From Aminobacterium sp. MB27-C1 (lineage in GTDB: Bacteria; Synergistota; Synergistia; Synergistales; Aminobacteriaceae), in assembly GCF_030908405.1 (NCBI RefSeq), contig NZ_CP133089.1:806001-870000 (forward strand): 64,000 bases of DNA, written 5' to 3'. Positions 44,846 through 53,784 of the stretch are shown here, in pieces. The notes under the pieces are model-generated. The model searched no databases. It worked only from the letters and a program-made list of their open reading frames with translations, and was not told the origin of the DNA. Position 1 is the stretch's first letter. The number at the start of each line of letters is the position of its first letter. A program made the translations under genes and the position numbers.

Positions 44846-44874
44846 TTTACAAAATTTTAAAGGTTTGATAACAT
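44846..44874 (+). promoter_or_regulatory. Promoter of the branched-chain leader/lactate-permease operon
   Basis: TTTACA (44846-44851) and TAACAT (44869-44874) are separated by 17 bases, about 50 bases before the leader GTG. Confidence 0.7.
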
Positions 44875-44924
44875 TCCGAGCCAACAGTAGAAAAAAGTTT
44901 ATAGAACTTGAGGAGGGACAGACG

Positions 44925-45014
44925 GTGTGTAACGTAGAGGCTATAGTTGCTCTTATTCTTATACTTGCGCTCATTATTAGATGTCGGTCCTATCCTCGGG
45001 CGACAGTTCTGTAA
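44925..45014 (+). CDS. Branched-chain leader peptide (transcription attenuator)
   Basis: A 29-residue ORF begins at GTG 44925, seven bases after a strong AGGAGGG site, and ends at TAA 45012-45014. Codons 6-18 encode Ala-Ile-Val-Ala-Leu-Ile-Leu-Ile-Leu-Ala-Leu-Ile-Ile: five Ile, four Leu and one Val in thirteen codons. A terminator follows. This matches ilv/leu-type leaders that sense charged branched-chain tRNAs. The hydrophobic run could also suggest a tiny membrane peptide, but the promoter, terminator and alternative pairing favour attenuation. Confidence 0.78.
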   Translation: MCNVEAIVALILILALIIRCRSYPRATVL

Positions 45015-45064
45015 CGTATGGGCTGTACAGAGGTCGGGACCTTAAGGTTCCGACCTCTTTTTTT
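45008..45064 (+). terminator. Attenuator terminator with competing antiterminator stem
   Basis: AGAGGTCGGGACC (45029-45041) pairs with GGTTCCGACCTCT (45046-45058), one G-U pair, TTAA loop, then a T-run. TCTGTA (45008-45013) pairs perfectly with TACAGA (45026-45031), overlapping the terminator base. GGTCCT (44986-44991) could also pair with the GGGACC inside the terminator stem. Stalled ribosomes in the leader would therefore change terminator formation (inference). Confidence 0.78.
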
Positions 45065-45147
45065 ATATCCATATATCCCGGGAAGATATAAGGAGTACTC
45101 CGTAGCTCAGATCACACATATCAAAACATGTCTGGAGGAAGCATTCG

Positions 45148-46638
45148 ATGAACTTTTTGCTTGCGTTGTTGCCCATTGCAATAATTGTTGTCGGAATGGC
45201 AGGATTTAATTACCCATCAAAGGTTGTTGCGCCGATAAGCTGGATTGTAGCTCTCTTTTTCGGAAATGTTGTTTTTAAAACGCCTCTTATGAATTTGGCG
45301 CAGACGAGTTGGAATGGTTTTTTGGACGGAGTTCGTATTGTATGGCTTATTTTTGCCGCCTTTACTCTTCTCATCGTTATGGTGGATTCAACGGCTATGG
45401 ATTCCATAAAACGTGGTCTTTCAAAGGTTACAAGAGATAAAAGACTTATGGTCTTATTTTTAGCTATTCCCTTCGGAACCTTTCTTGAAGGAGCGGCAGG
45501 AGCAGGGGCTCCAGCTGCGTTGGCGGCTCCTTTTCTCGTTGGACTTGGTATGAACCCTGTCATTGCTGCGGCAGCCTGTCTTATCGGGAATTCATGTCCT
45601 GTAAGCTGGGGTGGAGCTGGTGTAACCACCGTTGTCGGATCTGGTGCGGCCGGCCTTGATTTCGTGCCAGTTTCCGTTATGACTGGTAAAATGATGTCGT
45701 TGGGATATATATTGCTCCCAATCCTGATCATTGGTTTTGTTTTTGGGAAAAAGGCTTTTAGAGGCATATGGAAAGACGTACTTGTTATGGGATTTGTTAT
45801 GGGGAGCATAAACTTTACGATGAGCAACGTCTTTATTCCCGTTACAGAACTCACAAGCCTAATCGGTGGAATGGCAGGAACTTTTGTCTTTGGAGCGTAT
45901 CTTTGGCTTCGAAAAAATGCTTCAGTTCCACAAGAATATGCGTTCTCTTCTCCAGACAACGATGAAACGTTACAAAATCCTCGTTTTAGTTTTCTTCGGT
46001 CTTTGTTGCCATACTTTATCTTAAGTATTTTGCTTGTAGTTGTACGGCTTTCTTTCTCATTAAAAACTCTCGTATCCTTCGGAGGCGGGTACACAGTTTG
46101 GGTGGGCTGTGTTGTTTTAACAAGCGCTTTCTTAGCATCTATACTATTGGGATACAGTAAGTTTTTCTTGGCATCTGCTCTTAAAGCTTTTAAGCGGGTA
46201 ATCCCTGCTCTCATTTCAATGGGCTTGCTTTTGGCCATGGTCAATTGCATGAAACTTTCTGGGCAAATCAGCACTCTTGCTGTGACTTTTGCTACGATTG
46301 GCAGTTTGTTCTACCCTGCAGTTGCCGTACTTATCGGTCAAATAGGAAGTTTTGTTACAGGAACAAACCTCGGGTCAAATCTTATGTTTAATCCGTTGCA
46401 TGTGGAAGCTGCAAAAAATCTTTCCATAAATGTGTTGCCTGTTGTAGCAGCTCAAAACACAGGTGGAGCTATTGGAAACATGATATGCCCAAATAACGTG
46501 GTGGCAGTGTGTGCATGTGTGGCTATATTGGGAAGGGAAGGAGAAGTTATGCGAAAAACACTTCTTCCATCTATCTGCTTTCTCTTTTTCTTTGGTTTCT
46601 TAGCCATGGTGTACACCTACGTAATTTTTCCTGCATGA
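45148..46638 (+). CDS. L-lactate permease (LctP)-family transporter
   Basis: This 496-residue transporter has about 12-14 membrane segments. Family signatures include FGTFLEGAAGAGAPAALAAPFLVGLG, IGNSCPVSWGGAGVTTVVGSGAA and the late GQIGSFVTGTNLGSNLMF and QNTGGAIGNMICPNNVVA. LctP members carry lactate, glycolate and related 2-hydroxyacids. The GGAGGA site fits ATG 45148. It is expressed only if the branched-chain attenuator is passed. The LarA-like racemase follows after 12 bases. Confidence 0.88.
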   Translation: MNFLLALLPIAIIVVGMAGFNYPSKVVAPISWIVALFFGNVVFKTPLMNLAQTSWNGFLDGVRIVWLIFAAFTLLIVMVDSTAMDSIKRGLSKVTRDKRLMVLFLAIPFGTFLEGAAGAGAPAALAAPFLVGLGMNPVIAAAACLIGNSCPVSWGGAGVTTVVGSGAAGLDFVPVSVMTGKMMSLGYILLPILIIGFVFGKKAFRGIWKDVLVMGFVMGSINFTMSNVFIPVTELTSLIGGMAGTFVFGAYLWLRKNASVPQEYAFSSPDNDETLQNPRFSFLRSLLPYFILSILLVVVRLSFSLKTLVSFGGGYTVWVGCVVLTSAFLASILLGYSKFFLASALKAFKRVIPALISMGLLLAMVNCMKLSGQISTLAVTFATIGSLFYPAVAVLIGQIGSFVTGTNLGSNLMFNPLHVEAAKNLSINVLPVVAAQNTGGAIGNMICPNNVVAVCACVAILGREGEVMRKTLLPSICFLFFFGFLAMVYTYVIFPA

Positions 46639-46650
46639 GGAGGAGTATCA

Positions 46651-47940
46651 ATGTATTCGTATACCATGAAATACGGAAAGGGGAACATCGATTTTTCTAT
46701 CCCGCAGAAAAATCTTCTGGGGATTATCGATAGCGAACCAATCGAAAGTATCGGTTCTGAAGAGGAAATCATCGTTCAGGCTCTTGAAAATCCTATTGGA
46801 TCTCCAAAACTTGGCGAACTCGTAAAACCTGGAGAGACAGTATGTATTATTGTTTCTGACATTACACGGGCTTGGCAGCGAATGTGGGTATATTTGCCCT
46901 TTATAGTCAAAGAACTTCGTAATGCAGGCATTCGCGACGAAGACATACTTTTTTTGAGCTCTACGGGAACTCATCGGGAACAAACTCAGGAGGAACACGC
47001 TCTTTTACTTGGCGAGGAACTTTCGAAAACGTTCGAGGTTGTCGATCATAAATGTCTAGATCATGACGATATGGTTCATATTGGAACGACTTCCTACGGG
47101 ACTCCTGTAAAGGTGAATAAAAGGGCTCTAGAATGCGATCATATCATTGTTACTGGTGCCATTATTTATCACTTTATGGCTGGATGGGGAGGCGGTCGAA
47201 AAGGAATTTTACCCGGAATTTCTTCTTATGAAACCGTTATGGCCAATCACGCTTTGGCGTTAGATCCTGTTCCTGGTAATGGCCGAAATATGAACAGCAG
47301 ACCAGGGAATTTTGAAAACAACCTTATGCATCTTGATATGATGGAAGCAGCGGCAATGGTCAAGCCAACGTTTATGTTTAACGTTATTCCTGGTAACGAT
47401 GGAAAGATAGGTTTCGCCGTGGCCGGAGATTGGGAAAAAGCTTTCTACGAAGGGGCTAAGATTGTAGATAAGAAAGATGGCGTCGTTATTTCAGAATTGG
47501 GAGACCTTGTTATAGCGACAGCTGGTGGATATCCCAAAGATATCAACTTTTACCAGACATCGAAAACTATTTTTAATGCCATGGAAGCGGTTCCTCAAGG
47601 GGGATCTATTATCGTATTAAGTGCGTGCAATGAAGGATATGGTAACGATGAAGTCCAATTCATGCTCCAGAAGTTTCCAAATACAGCGGAACGAGAAAAG
47701 GAAGTTCGTCGAGAATTTACTATTGCCAAATATGTTGGCTACACCATTGGTTATGTTGCTGAAAATTGGGATTTCTATTTGGTTTCAGAAATGTCGCCTA
47801 CAGAATTTGAAGGTACAGGTATTACTGTGGTTAAAAGCCTTGATGAAGCTCTTAACCAGGTTTATGATAAGCATGGTAATCAACTTAAGACATGGTTTAT
47901 GCCTCACGGAGCAAATACCCTGCCAAAACTAAAAAAATAA
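46651..47940 (+). CDS. LarA-family nickel-pincer 2-hydroxyacid racemase
   Basis: This 429-residue enzyme keeps the residues known from Lactobacillus plantarum LarA at the same numbering: His108 (SSTGTHRE), His174 and the pincer lysine Lys184 (YHFMAGWGGGRKGILPG), and His200. The NAD-like pincer cofactor and nickel should therefore bind. Family members racemise lactate, malate, phenyllactate or aliphatic 2-hydroxyacids. The adjacent permease and branched-chain leader suggest a branched-chain or lactate-type substrate, but this is not provable by reading. No larB, larC or larE is in the window, so cofactor synthesis must be elsewhere. GGAGGAG precedes ATG. Confidence 0.88.
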   Translation: MYSYTMKYGKGNIDFSIPQKNLLGIIDSEPIESIGSEEEIIVQALENPIGSPKLGELVKPGETVCIIVSDITRAWQRMWVYLPFIVKELRNAGIRDEDILFLSSTGTHREQTQEEHALLLGEELSKTFEVVDHKCLDHDDMVHIGTTSYGTPVKVNKRALECDHIIVTGAIIYHFMAGWGGGRKGILPGISSYETVMANHALALDPVPGNGRNMNSRPGNFENNLMHLDMMEAAAMVKPTFMFNVIPGNDGKIGFAVAGDWEKAFYEGAKIVDKKDGVVISELGDLVIATAGGYPKDINFYQTSKTIFNAMEAVPQGGSIIVLSACNEGYGNDEVQFMLQKFPNTAEREKEVRREFTIAKYVGYTIGYVAENWDFYLVSEMSPTEFEGTGITVVKSLDEALNQVYDKHGNQLKTWFMPHGANTLPKLKK

Positions 47941-47946
47941 GAACAT

Positions 47947-47985
47947 AAGAGGAGGCTACTGTTCTCATAAAGCCTCCTCTTATTG
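47947..47985 (+). terminator. Hairpin after LarA-like gene
   Basis: AAGAGGAGGCT and AGCCTCCTCTT form a perfect 11-bp stem with a 13-base loop. The T-tract is short (TTATT), so termination may be weak. Confidence 0.6.
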
Positions 47986-48056
47986 TATGCATGAAGGAAA
48001 GTTTAATCTTTAGTGTATAATAAAAATACAAGGGAAGTAGCAGGGAGGTCTTATAA

Positions 48057-49571
48057 ATGGACTTGAGATCCGTGAATCTGGATTCTCTCGTTGAACAAAT
48101 AAAAAACTATCTCTCAAATCTTGAAGATCAACCCTTTGAAGTTGTTGAGGCTCAAGATGCGAGTTATTGTATTCGTATAACTCCAGATATGTTGAAAGTC
48201 TACCTCGATTTATATCCCCCTTTAGGGAGTGGTTTACCTCTGAATCCCGAGGATGTTGTTAATGCATTACAGCAAGAAGGGATCCCGATTAATTCATACG
48301 ATATGATTTATGAGCGTATAAAAAAATGCAACGAATCTGATATATGTTATGAAAACGACCTTCTCATTGCGGAAGGAACCCCTCCAACACCACCAACTCC
48401 AGGTAAGATAGAATTCCTTAAACCTATAGAAAGAGTACGACGCTACGATGAAGATGATCCTGCTGCGATAGATTGGAAAAAGCTCTGGGAGCTCCCAACT
48501 GTTGATGAAGGTGAGGAATTTGCACTAATTTCTCCTCCACATAGCGGAACTCACGGTATTGATATATATGGAAGAGAAATTCCACCAGAACCAGTAGAAG
48601 TGCTTCGATATTCCCTTCTTGATGGAGTGAGGGGAGAGATTGATGATAGCGGTATAATTCATGTTTTCGCTACTCGAAGTGGGCAACCATTCTTTGATGG
48701 TGTTAATTTTGATGTTCTACCTATTTTGAATATACCTGGGAATGTGGATTTGCAGACTGGCGATATTGATTTTAAAGGGTCAATTGTAATACAGGGAATC
48801 ATTAATGAGGGATTTAGTGTCCGTTGTTCAGGGGATCTTGTGATCTGTAACGGAATTTATAACGGACGTATTAATTCACTTGGACAGTGTATTGTCAGGA
48901 ATGGAATTGTAGGTGAGAATTGCGTCGTTCGCGCTAAAGGTATAGTCCAGGCTGGCTATGTTGAGTATGCGACTGTTATTTCTGCGGAAGATATAGAAAT
49001 TGCAGGTTATTCTCTTTTTTCGACTCTTAAAGCAAAGAATAAAATCATAGTAAAGGGTAAACGTTATCGTGGAATAATAGGAGGTACTGCCCACGCAGGG
49101 AGTGGCATAGATACAATTTCCGTGGGGTCTGTTATGGAGCCATATACCTATCTTCAGGTGGGAGTAGATCCTATTCTGGTAGAAGAACGAGAACGGAAAG
49201 ATAAAAAGATAGAGGAGCTTTTATGGTTTAGAAATAGAATTGAACAGGCAATTTTATCTTTTACGTCGAATGATACCTCATTTGATATAGAAAATTTGTC
49301 TGAAAAAGAACGTCAAAAGCTTTTCATGCTCATACGGCAGATGAAAAGACTAGAGGAAACAGCAGAACAATTAAAAGTTTCAGTAGCAGAAATAAGTAAG
49401 GTACTGGATAGCGAAAGACAACATAATCCGCGTATCAAAGTTAGAAATGTAATTTACCCCAATGTAACAATTGGCATTTGGGAATCAGTTTTTAAAATCC
49501 AAAAAATAGATTCTTACTGTTCATTCTTTTATAACCGCCAACGTCGTGAAGTTGTTCGGGGAAGTTACTAA
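48057..49571 (+). CDS. FapA (DUF342)-family protein
   Basis: This 504-residue protein has the features of flagellar-assembly protein A/DUF342. There is an N-terminal FapA domain (ITPDMLKVYLDLYPP..., EGTPPTPPTPGK). A middle right-handed beta-helix built from repeated short strands follows (GDIDFKGSIVIQGIINEG, LVICNGIYNGRINSLGQCIVRNGI), and a C-terminal coiled coil ends it. In Vibrio FapA influences flagellar placement or glucose-sensitive motility; in other bacteria the role is unknown. No flagellar gene is nearby, but the chemoreceptor at 26335 shows that chemotaxis exists. Confidence 0.82.
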   Translation: MDLRSVNLDSLVEQIKNYLSNLEDQPFEVVEAQDASYCIRITPDMLKVYLDLYPPLGSGLPLNPEDVVNALQQEGIPINSYDMIYERIKKCNESDICYENDLLIAEGTPPTPPTPGKIEFLKPIERVRRYDEDDPAAIDWKKLWELPTVDEGEEFALISPPHSGTHGIDIYGREIPPEPVEVLRYSLLDGVRGEIDDSGIIHVFATRSGQPFFDGVNFDVLPILNIPGNVDLQTGDIDFKGSIVIQGIINEGFSVRCSGDLVICNGIYNGRINSLGQCIVRNGIVGENCVVRAKGIVQAGYVEYATVISAEDIEIAGYSLFSTLKAKNKIIVKGKRYRGIIGGTAHAGSGIDTISVGSVMEPYTYLQVGVDPILVEERERKDKKIEELLWFRNRIEQAILSFTSNDTSFDIENLSEKERQKLFMLIRQMKRLEETAEQLKVSVAEISKVLDSERQHNPRIKVRNVIYPNVTIGIWESVFKIQKIDSYCSFFYNRQRREVVRGSY

Positions 49572-49602
49572 TATAAAGGATGCAACTTCAAATAACGAAT
49601 CA

Positions 49603-49630
49603 AAAAGGAGGGCAGAAACCCTCCTTTTAT
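49603..49630. terminator. Bidirectional terminator between FapA-like gene and arcA
   Basis: AAAAGGAGGG and CCCTCCTTTT form a perfect 10-bp stem with a CAGAAA loop. The base of the stem overlaps the arcA stop codon. Confidence 0.8.
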
Positions 49631-50880
49631 ATATCATCTCTCCATAGAGGCATAGTAGAACATCGAGGTCCGCCGCCGCCTTTCACAAGCTCGTCAGCTT
49701 CTACAGCGACTACATCAATGCCACCTTTTTCCAATGCCTTTATAGTGGCGATATTGCGATCCCAGATACAGACCTTTCCTGGTTCAAGATTGAAAGTATT
49801 TCCGCCTGAGCCGGCGCGTTGTTCTGCAAAAGCAACGGCTTCACTTTCATCTCCGCCTACTTTTATAATGCGTATTCCATCAAGATTCAATACTTTTTTA
49901 ATAGCTCCGAAAAGTGAACTTTCACGTTTGACTCGAAGATGTCCCTGCTTTCCTCGAGTTATGTGAAGCACTGTAATTTTCTTTTCTATATATGGGAAGA
50001 AAAGAAACGCGTCATGATCTATCATATTTAAGAACATATCAACATGAACAGAAAGACCGATAGAATCGGTGGAGCTTAATCTTGGATTTTCAAACATGAG
50101 AGCAAGCACATCTGTTATTTCTCCATCAGCCATTGTCCGTTGAGCAATTTTTTCTATAGAAACAGGATGTGTTCTTTCGTTAATACCGATAATAAAGACA
50201 TTACGGCTGTAACAATGTACGTTTCCTCCTTCTACAGGTGTTGTATCGTCGGGGCTTTCTCCATACCATGTCTTAAAACTCAATTTTTTAAAATCAGGGT
50301 GATTTTTGAAGATAGCCTGAATACAATATGGTTCTTTGATACGGTCTCGGTTAAACATATTCCCATACACTATTCCATTTCCTAATATGGCAGCAGGATC
50401 TCGGGAATAGAGCACGTTTGACATCGGGAAAAGACACCACTCATTTTTATTATCTACCAGGTCAACAAGAGAAACTTCTCCTGTGGCTTTGTTGAGCTCT
50501 TCCTTTGTCATCCCAAAAAAAAGTTGGTCTACAAGTTTGGAAGCAGAGAGATCTAGAAGGTATTCTTCGAGTACCTCCATTGTTTGTGTCGTAATAAACT
50601 GGTGTTCCGTTTGTACTATTTGAGATACAAGGTCTTTTTTTACTGTTGATATAGAGAGTACTTTGCGTAAAAGATCTTCAAAAAGGTATACCTTTGCTCC
50701 AAAGCTTTCTACAGCAGCTACCCATTTCTTGTGTTCTTCTGCCGCTTTGTGCGGGCTTGGTACAGAGTCCCATGCAAGGGAACCAATATTAAGAGGAGTG
50801 CATCTTTCAATGCCTTTCCCGGGGGGTTGCATAATAACTGCGCGTAGCTTACCAATTTCTGAGTTGACCTGAATTTTCAT
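49627..50880 (-). CDS. arcA: Arginine deiminase
   Basis: This 417-residue enzyme hydrolyses arginine to citrulline and ammonia, the first step of an ATP-yielding fermentation. Visible active-site segments are YSRDPAAI (Asp binding guanidinium), EGGNVHCYS, VHVDMFLNMIDHDAFL and the C-terminal GGGGPRCSTMPLWR with the catalytic Cys. No arcB or arcC is next to it. It reads leftward and is divergent from an M20 gene; the 179-base divergent region holds no palindromic ArgR-like box that I can identify with confidence. Confidence 0.93.
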   Translation of the reverse strand: MKIQVNSEIGKLRAVIMQPPGKGIERCTPLNIGSLAWDSVPSPHKAAEEHKKWVAAVESFGAKVYLFEDLLRKVLSISTVKKDLVSQIVQTEHQFITTQTMEVLEEYLLDLSASKLVDQLFFGMTKEELNKATGEVSLVDLVDNKNEWCLFPMSNVLYSRDPAAILGNGIVYGNMFNRDRIKEPYCIQAIFKNHPDFKKLSFKTWYGESPDDTTPVEGGNVHCYSRNVFIIGINERTHPVSIEKIAQRTMADGEITDVLALMFENPRLSSTDSIGLSVHVDMFLNMIDHDAFLFFPYIEKKITVLHITRGKQGHLRVKRESSLFGAIKKVLNLDGIRIIKVGGDESEAVAFAEQRAGSGGNTFNLEPGKVCIWDRNIATIKALEKGGIDVVAVEADELVKGGGGPRCSTMPLWRDDI

Positions 50881-51059
50881 TCCTGTTATCTCCGTCCCTT
50901 TCTAAATGCTGTCAAAATTGGTGTAAAAATTGATCATGAGAAAGACTACCATTCTTTGTTTTTTTCGGCAATCAGAAAATGAAGCAATTTTATTTATCTT
51001 CATACCGTGGTATCCTTTTAATTTAATTCTATTCCCAAAAGAGGAGGAGGTAATATCTT

Positions 51060-52373
51060 ATGAATCAAGAGCAGCTAAAGAAAGAAGTATGTAAGGCTAT
51101 CGATAAAAGGTCAGAAGAAGTTGTTCGTATAGCTCAAGAAATTCTCAATAATCCTGAGTTGGGTTTTAAAGAGAAGCATACGGCCTCTATTGTAACTCAC
51201 TTTTTTAATTCGCTGAAACTTCCGGTCAAAAGTAATGTCGCTCAGACGGGAGTTATTGCGTCATTAGAAGGAAAGGAAAAGGGACCGAATGTCGCTCTTA
51301 TGGGAGAGCTCGATGCTGTCTCCACATATGGAAGTCCTTACGCCAACCCTGATACGGGCGCTGCTCATACCTGCGGACATCACTTGCAGGTAGCCATTAT
51401 GCTTGCTGTTGCAGCTGCCTTTGTCGATGCTAATATCCAAAATTCTATAGCAGGAACGCTTACGTTTATGGGGGTTCCTGCAGAGGAGTATGTGGAGCTT
51501 GATTGGCGTCTCTCTCAGGTGAAAGAGGGGAAACTCCATTTCCTTGGTGGAAAGCAAGAAATGGTCTATCAAGGAATTTTTGATGACGTCCAAATGGCAA
51601 TTATCACTCATGCTCTTGGAAATATGCCAGAAGCAGCGTTAGGCGTATGTAACGGATCGAACGGTTTTGTAGGAAAAACGATTCACTATATAGGGAAAGC
51701 GGCACATGCTGCGGCAACTCCCCATGAAGGAATCAACGCTCTTAATGCAGCCATGTTGGGATTAATGGGGGTACATGCTCTACGTGAAACATTCCGTGAC
51801 GAGGATCATATCAGAGTACATCCCATCATTACCAAAGGTGGCGATACTGTAAACAATGTTCCTGCAGATGTTCGTCTTGAAGCTTATGTTCGAGGAAGAA
51901 CTCCTGAGAGTATTGAAGACGCTCACAAAAAAGTAGACAGAGCCCTTCGAGCTGGAGGTGACGCCGTTGGCGCAAAAACAGAAATTCAGACCATCCCGGG
52001 ATATCTTCCACTATCCTGTTCTTCCGAAATGAACGATATCTTTTTAGATAATTCGAGGCAGCTGATCTCGTCAGACAAGGTTTCTAATATAGGAGACTTT
52101 GCAGCATCTACTGATATGGGAGATATTTCTCAACTTATACCTTCCATACATGCCTTTATGGGAGGAGTAGACGGCACTCTCCATACGCCAGACTACAGAG
52201 TTGCCGATTATAACGCTGCCGTAATACTTCCTGCCAAAGCCGTTGCCATGACGATCATCGATTTAATGACAAATGGGGCGGAAAAAGCGGAGGGCATAAT
52301 AGAACGTTTCAAGCCTTCTTTTACTATTGAAGAGTATATAAAACAACAAGAATCCTATTGGAATTGTCAATAA
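51060..52373 (+). CDS. M20-family amidohydrolase
   Basis: This 437-residue dinuclear metal hydrolase is related to AbgB/indole-acetyl-amino-acid hydrolases. It has GELDAVSTYG and AAHTCGHHLQVAIM for metal binding, VPAEEYVE with the catalytic Glu, and GKAAHAAATPHEGINALNA in the dimerisation domain. It differs clearly from the paralogue at 29299. The DUF3100 transporter immediately downstream (36-base gap) probably imports its substrate, an N-acylated or dipeptide-like amino acid (inference). A GAGGAGGAGG site precedes ATG. Confidence 0.85.
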   Translation: MNQEQLKKEVCKAIDKRSEEVVRIAQEILNNPELGFKEKHTASIVTHFFNSLKLPVKSNVAQTGVIASLEGKEKGPNVALMGELDAVSTYGSPYANPDTGAAHTCGHHLQVAIMLAVAAAFVDANIQNSIAGTLTFMGVPAEEYVELDWRLSQVKEGKLHFLGGKQEMVYQGIFDDVQMAIITHALGNMPEAALGVCNGSNGFVGKTIHYIGKAAHAAATPHEGINALNAAMLGLMGVHALRETFRDEDHIRVHPIITKGGDTVNNVPADVRLEAYVRGRTPESIEDAHKKVDRALRAGGDAVGAKTEIQTIPGYLPLSCSSEMNDIFLDNSRQLISSDKVSNIGDFAASTDMGDISQLIPSIHAFMGGVDGTLHTPDYRVADYNAAVILPAKAVAMTIIDLMTNGAEKAEGIIERFKPSFTIEEYIKQQESYWNCQ

Positions 52374-52409
52374 AGAATTAATTTTACTTTTTAAGGAGAA
52401 AACGTCACC

Positions 52410-53711
52410 ATGAGAAACGTCAAAAATTACATTATCGCAATAATCCTCATTGTCATTGCTGAACGTATGGGCATAAAAGTATTACAGTTTGGCCCAGGGA
52501 AAGTAGTTCTTCTCCCAATGTTATATGCACTTGTTTTAGGTGGGCTCCTTGGGCCTAAGTTTTTTAAAACTCTTAACAACAAAGATATGAACGATGCAAC
52601 GCCTTTTATTAGCTGGGGGCTTATGATTCTCATGGCTGAGTATGGTACTTTTGTGGGGCCAAGCATTCCTAAAATTATTCAGGCTGGTCCCGCTCTGCTT
52701 TTACAGGAGTTAGGTAATTTAGGAACAGTGTTATTTGCTGTTCCCATTGCAGTGCTCTTAGGTTTGAAAAGAGAAACAATAGGCGCTTCGCACTCTATAG
52801 CGAGAGAAGGAAACCTTGCCCTTATCGCTGATGTTTATGGCATGGATGGTCCTGAAGGTAGGGGTGTCATGGGCGTATATCTTACAGGAACATTACTTGG
52901 AACCATAATATTCAGTCTCATGGCCTCTCTTTCTATTGCCTTTCTTCCTCTTCATCCCAAAGCTTTAGCTATGGCTTCTGGAGTAGGTAGCAGCAGTATG
53001 ATGGCCGCTGCGTCTGGAACGCTCAAAGCGATATTCCCTAACATGGGAGACGAACTTCTCGCTCTTGGCGCTACCAGCAATATGTTGACAAGCCTTGATG
53101 GAATGTATATTTCACTCTTCGTTGCATTGCCCTTTGCAGAGTGGCTCTATAGAAAGATGTACTACGTTCGTTACGGGGTGTTGCTCGAAAAAAAGCACAT
53201 ATTGACGTCTACTAACGATAGTGAAAACGGGGCATCTTCTAAAAAAGGACTGAAAGGATTAGGCAAAGAACTCGCAGTTGCATTCCCTGGTTTGCTCATT
53301 ATGGGGTGTATGGCTCTTATAGGAAATAGAGTAGGTTTTTCTCATTCAATTATCACGGCATTCCCTGGAATGTTGATTTTTGTCTTTATTGCTATGGCAG
53401 GTATTATCGTTGCTCGCCTTATTCCCGGGAAAATTCCTAGTGTAGCCTTCATGGTGCTCATTGGTTGCATCTTGACGATTCCTGGAGTTCCTACCGCTGA
53501 TTTTATCTTCAACTTCACCAAACATGTTAACTTTCTTTCGATGACAACGCCAATTCTTGCTTTTATGGGACTCGCTGTTGGCAAAGATCTGGATTCCTTT
53601 AAGAAGACTGGTTGGAGATTAGTTGTCGTCAGTGTTTTTGTGTTTATGGGAACATACTTTGGCTCAGCCATGATCGCTCATATTATTTTAAAGGTGATAG
53701 GACAAATTTAA
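52410..53711 (+). CDS. DUF3100-family membrane transporter
   Basis: This 433-residue protein has about 11-12 membrane segments and matches the DUF3100 pattern, with an internal pseudo-repeat (GLLGPKFFKTLNNKDMNDATPFISWGL; AMASGVGSSSMMAAASGTLKAIFP). The central loop is hydrophilic and Ser/Lys-rich (about 268-290). DUF3100 genes frequently neighbour M20 hydrolases, which supports uptake of the hydrolase substrate. A GGAGAA site precedes ATG 52410. Confidence 0.78.
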   Translation: MRNVKNYIIAIILIVIAERMGIKVLQFGPGKVVLLPMLYALVLGGLLGPKFFKTLNNKDMNDATPFISWGLMILMAEYGTFVGPSIPKIIQAGPALLLQELGNLGTVLFAVPIAVLLGLKRETIGASHSIAREGNLALIADVYGMDGPEGRGVMGVYLTGTLLGTIIFSLMASLSIAFLPLHPKALAMASGVGSSSMMAAASGTLKAIFPNMGDELLALGATSNMLTSLDGMYISLFVALPFAEWLYRKMYYVRYGVLLEKKHILTSTNDSENGASSKKGLKGLGKELAVAFPGLLIMGCMALIGNRVGFSHSIITAFPGMLIFVFIAMAGIIVARLIPGKIPSVAFMVLIGCILTIPGVPTADFIFNFTKHVNFLSMTTPILAFMGLAVGKDLDSFKKTGWRLVVVSVFVFMGTYFGSAMIAHIILKVIGQI

Positions 53712-53784
53712 TAAGTATACATCATTGCAATTTTCTGTATATTTGGTCTATAATGTATCTGTACAACGAAAGGGGGAGTGATGT

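Noticed and set aside
45210-46274. Antisense ORF of 354 codons opposite the lactate permease
   Set aside because: The plus strand encodes a recognisable LctP protein with a leader and ribosome site; the antisense translation resembles no family and has no start signal.
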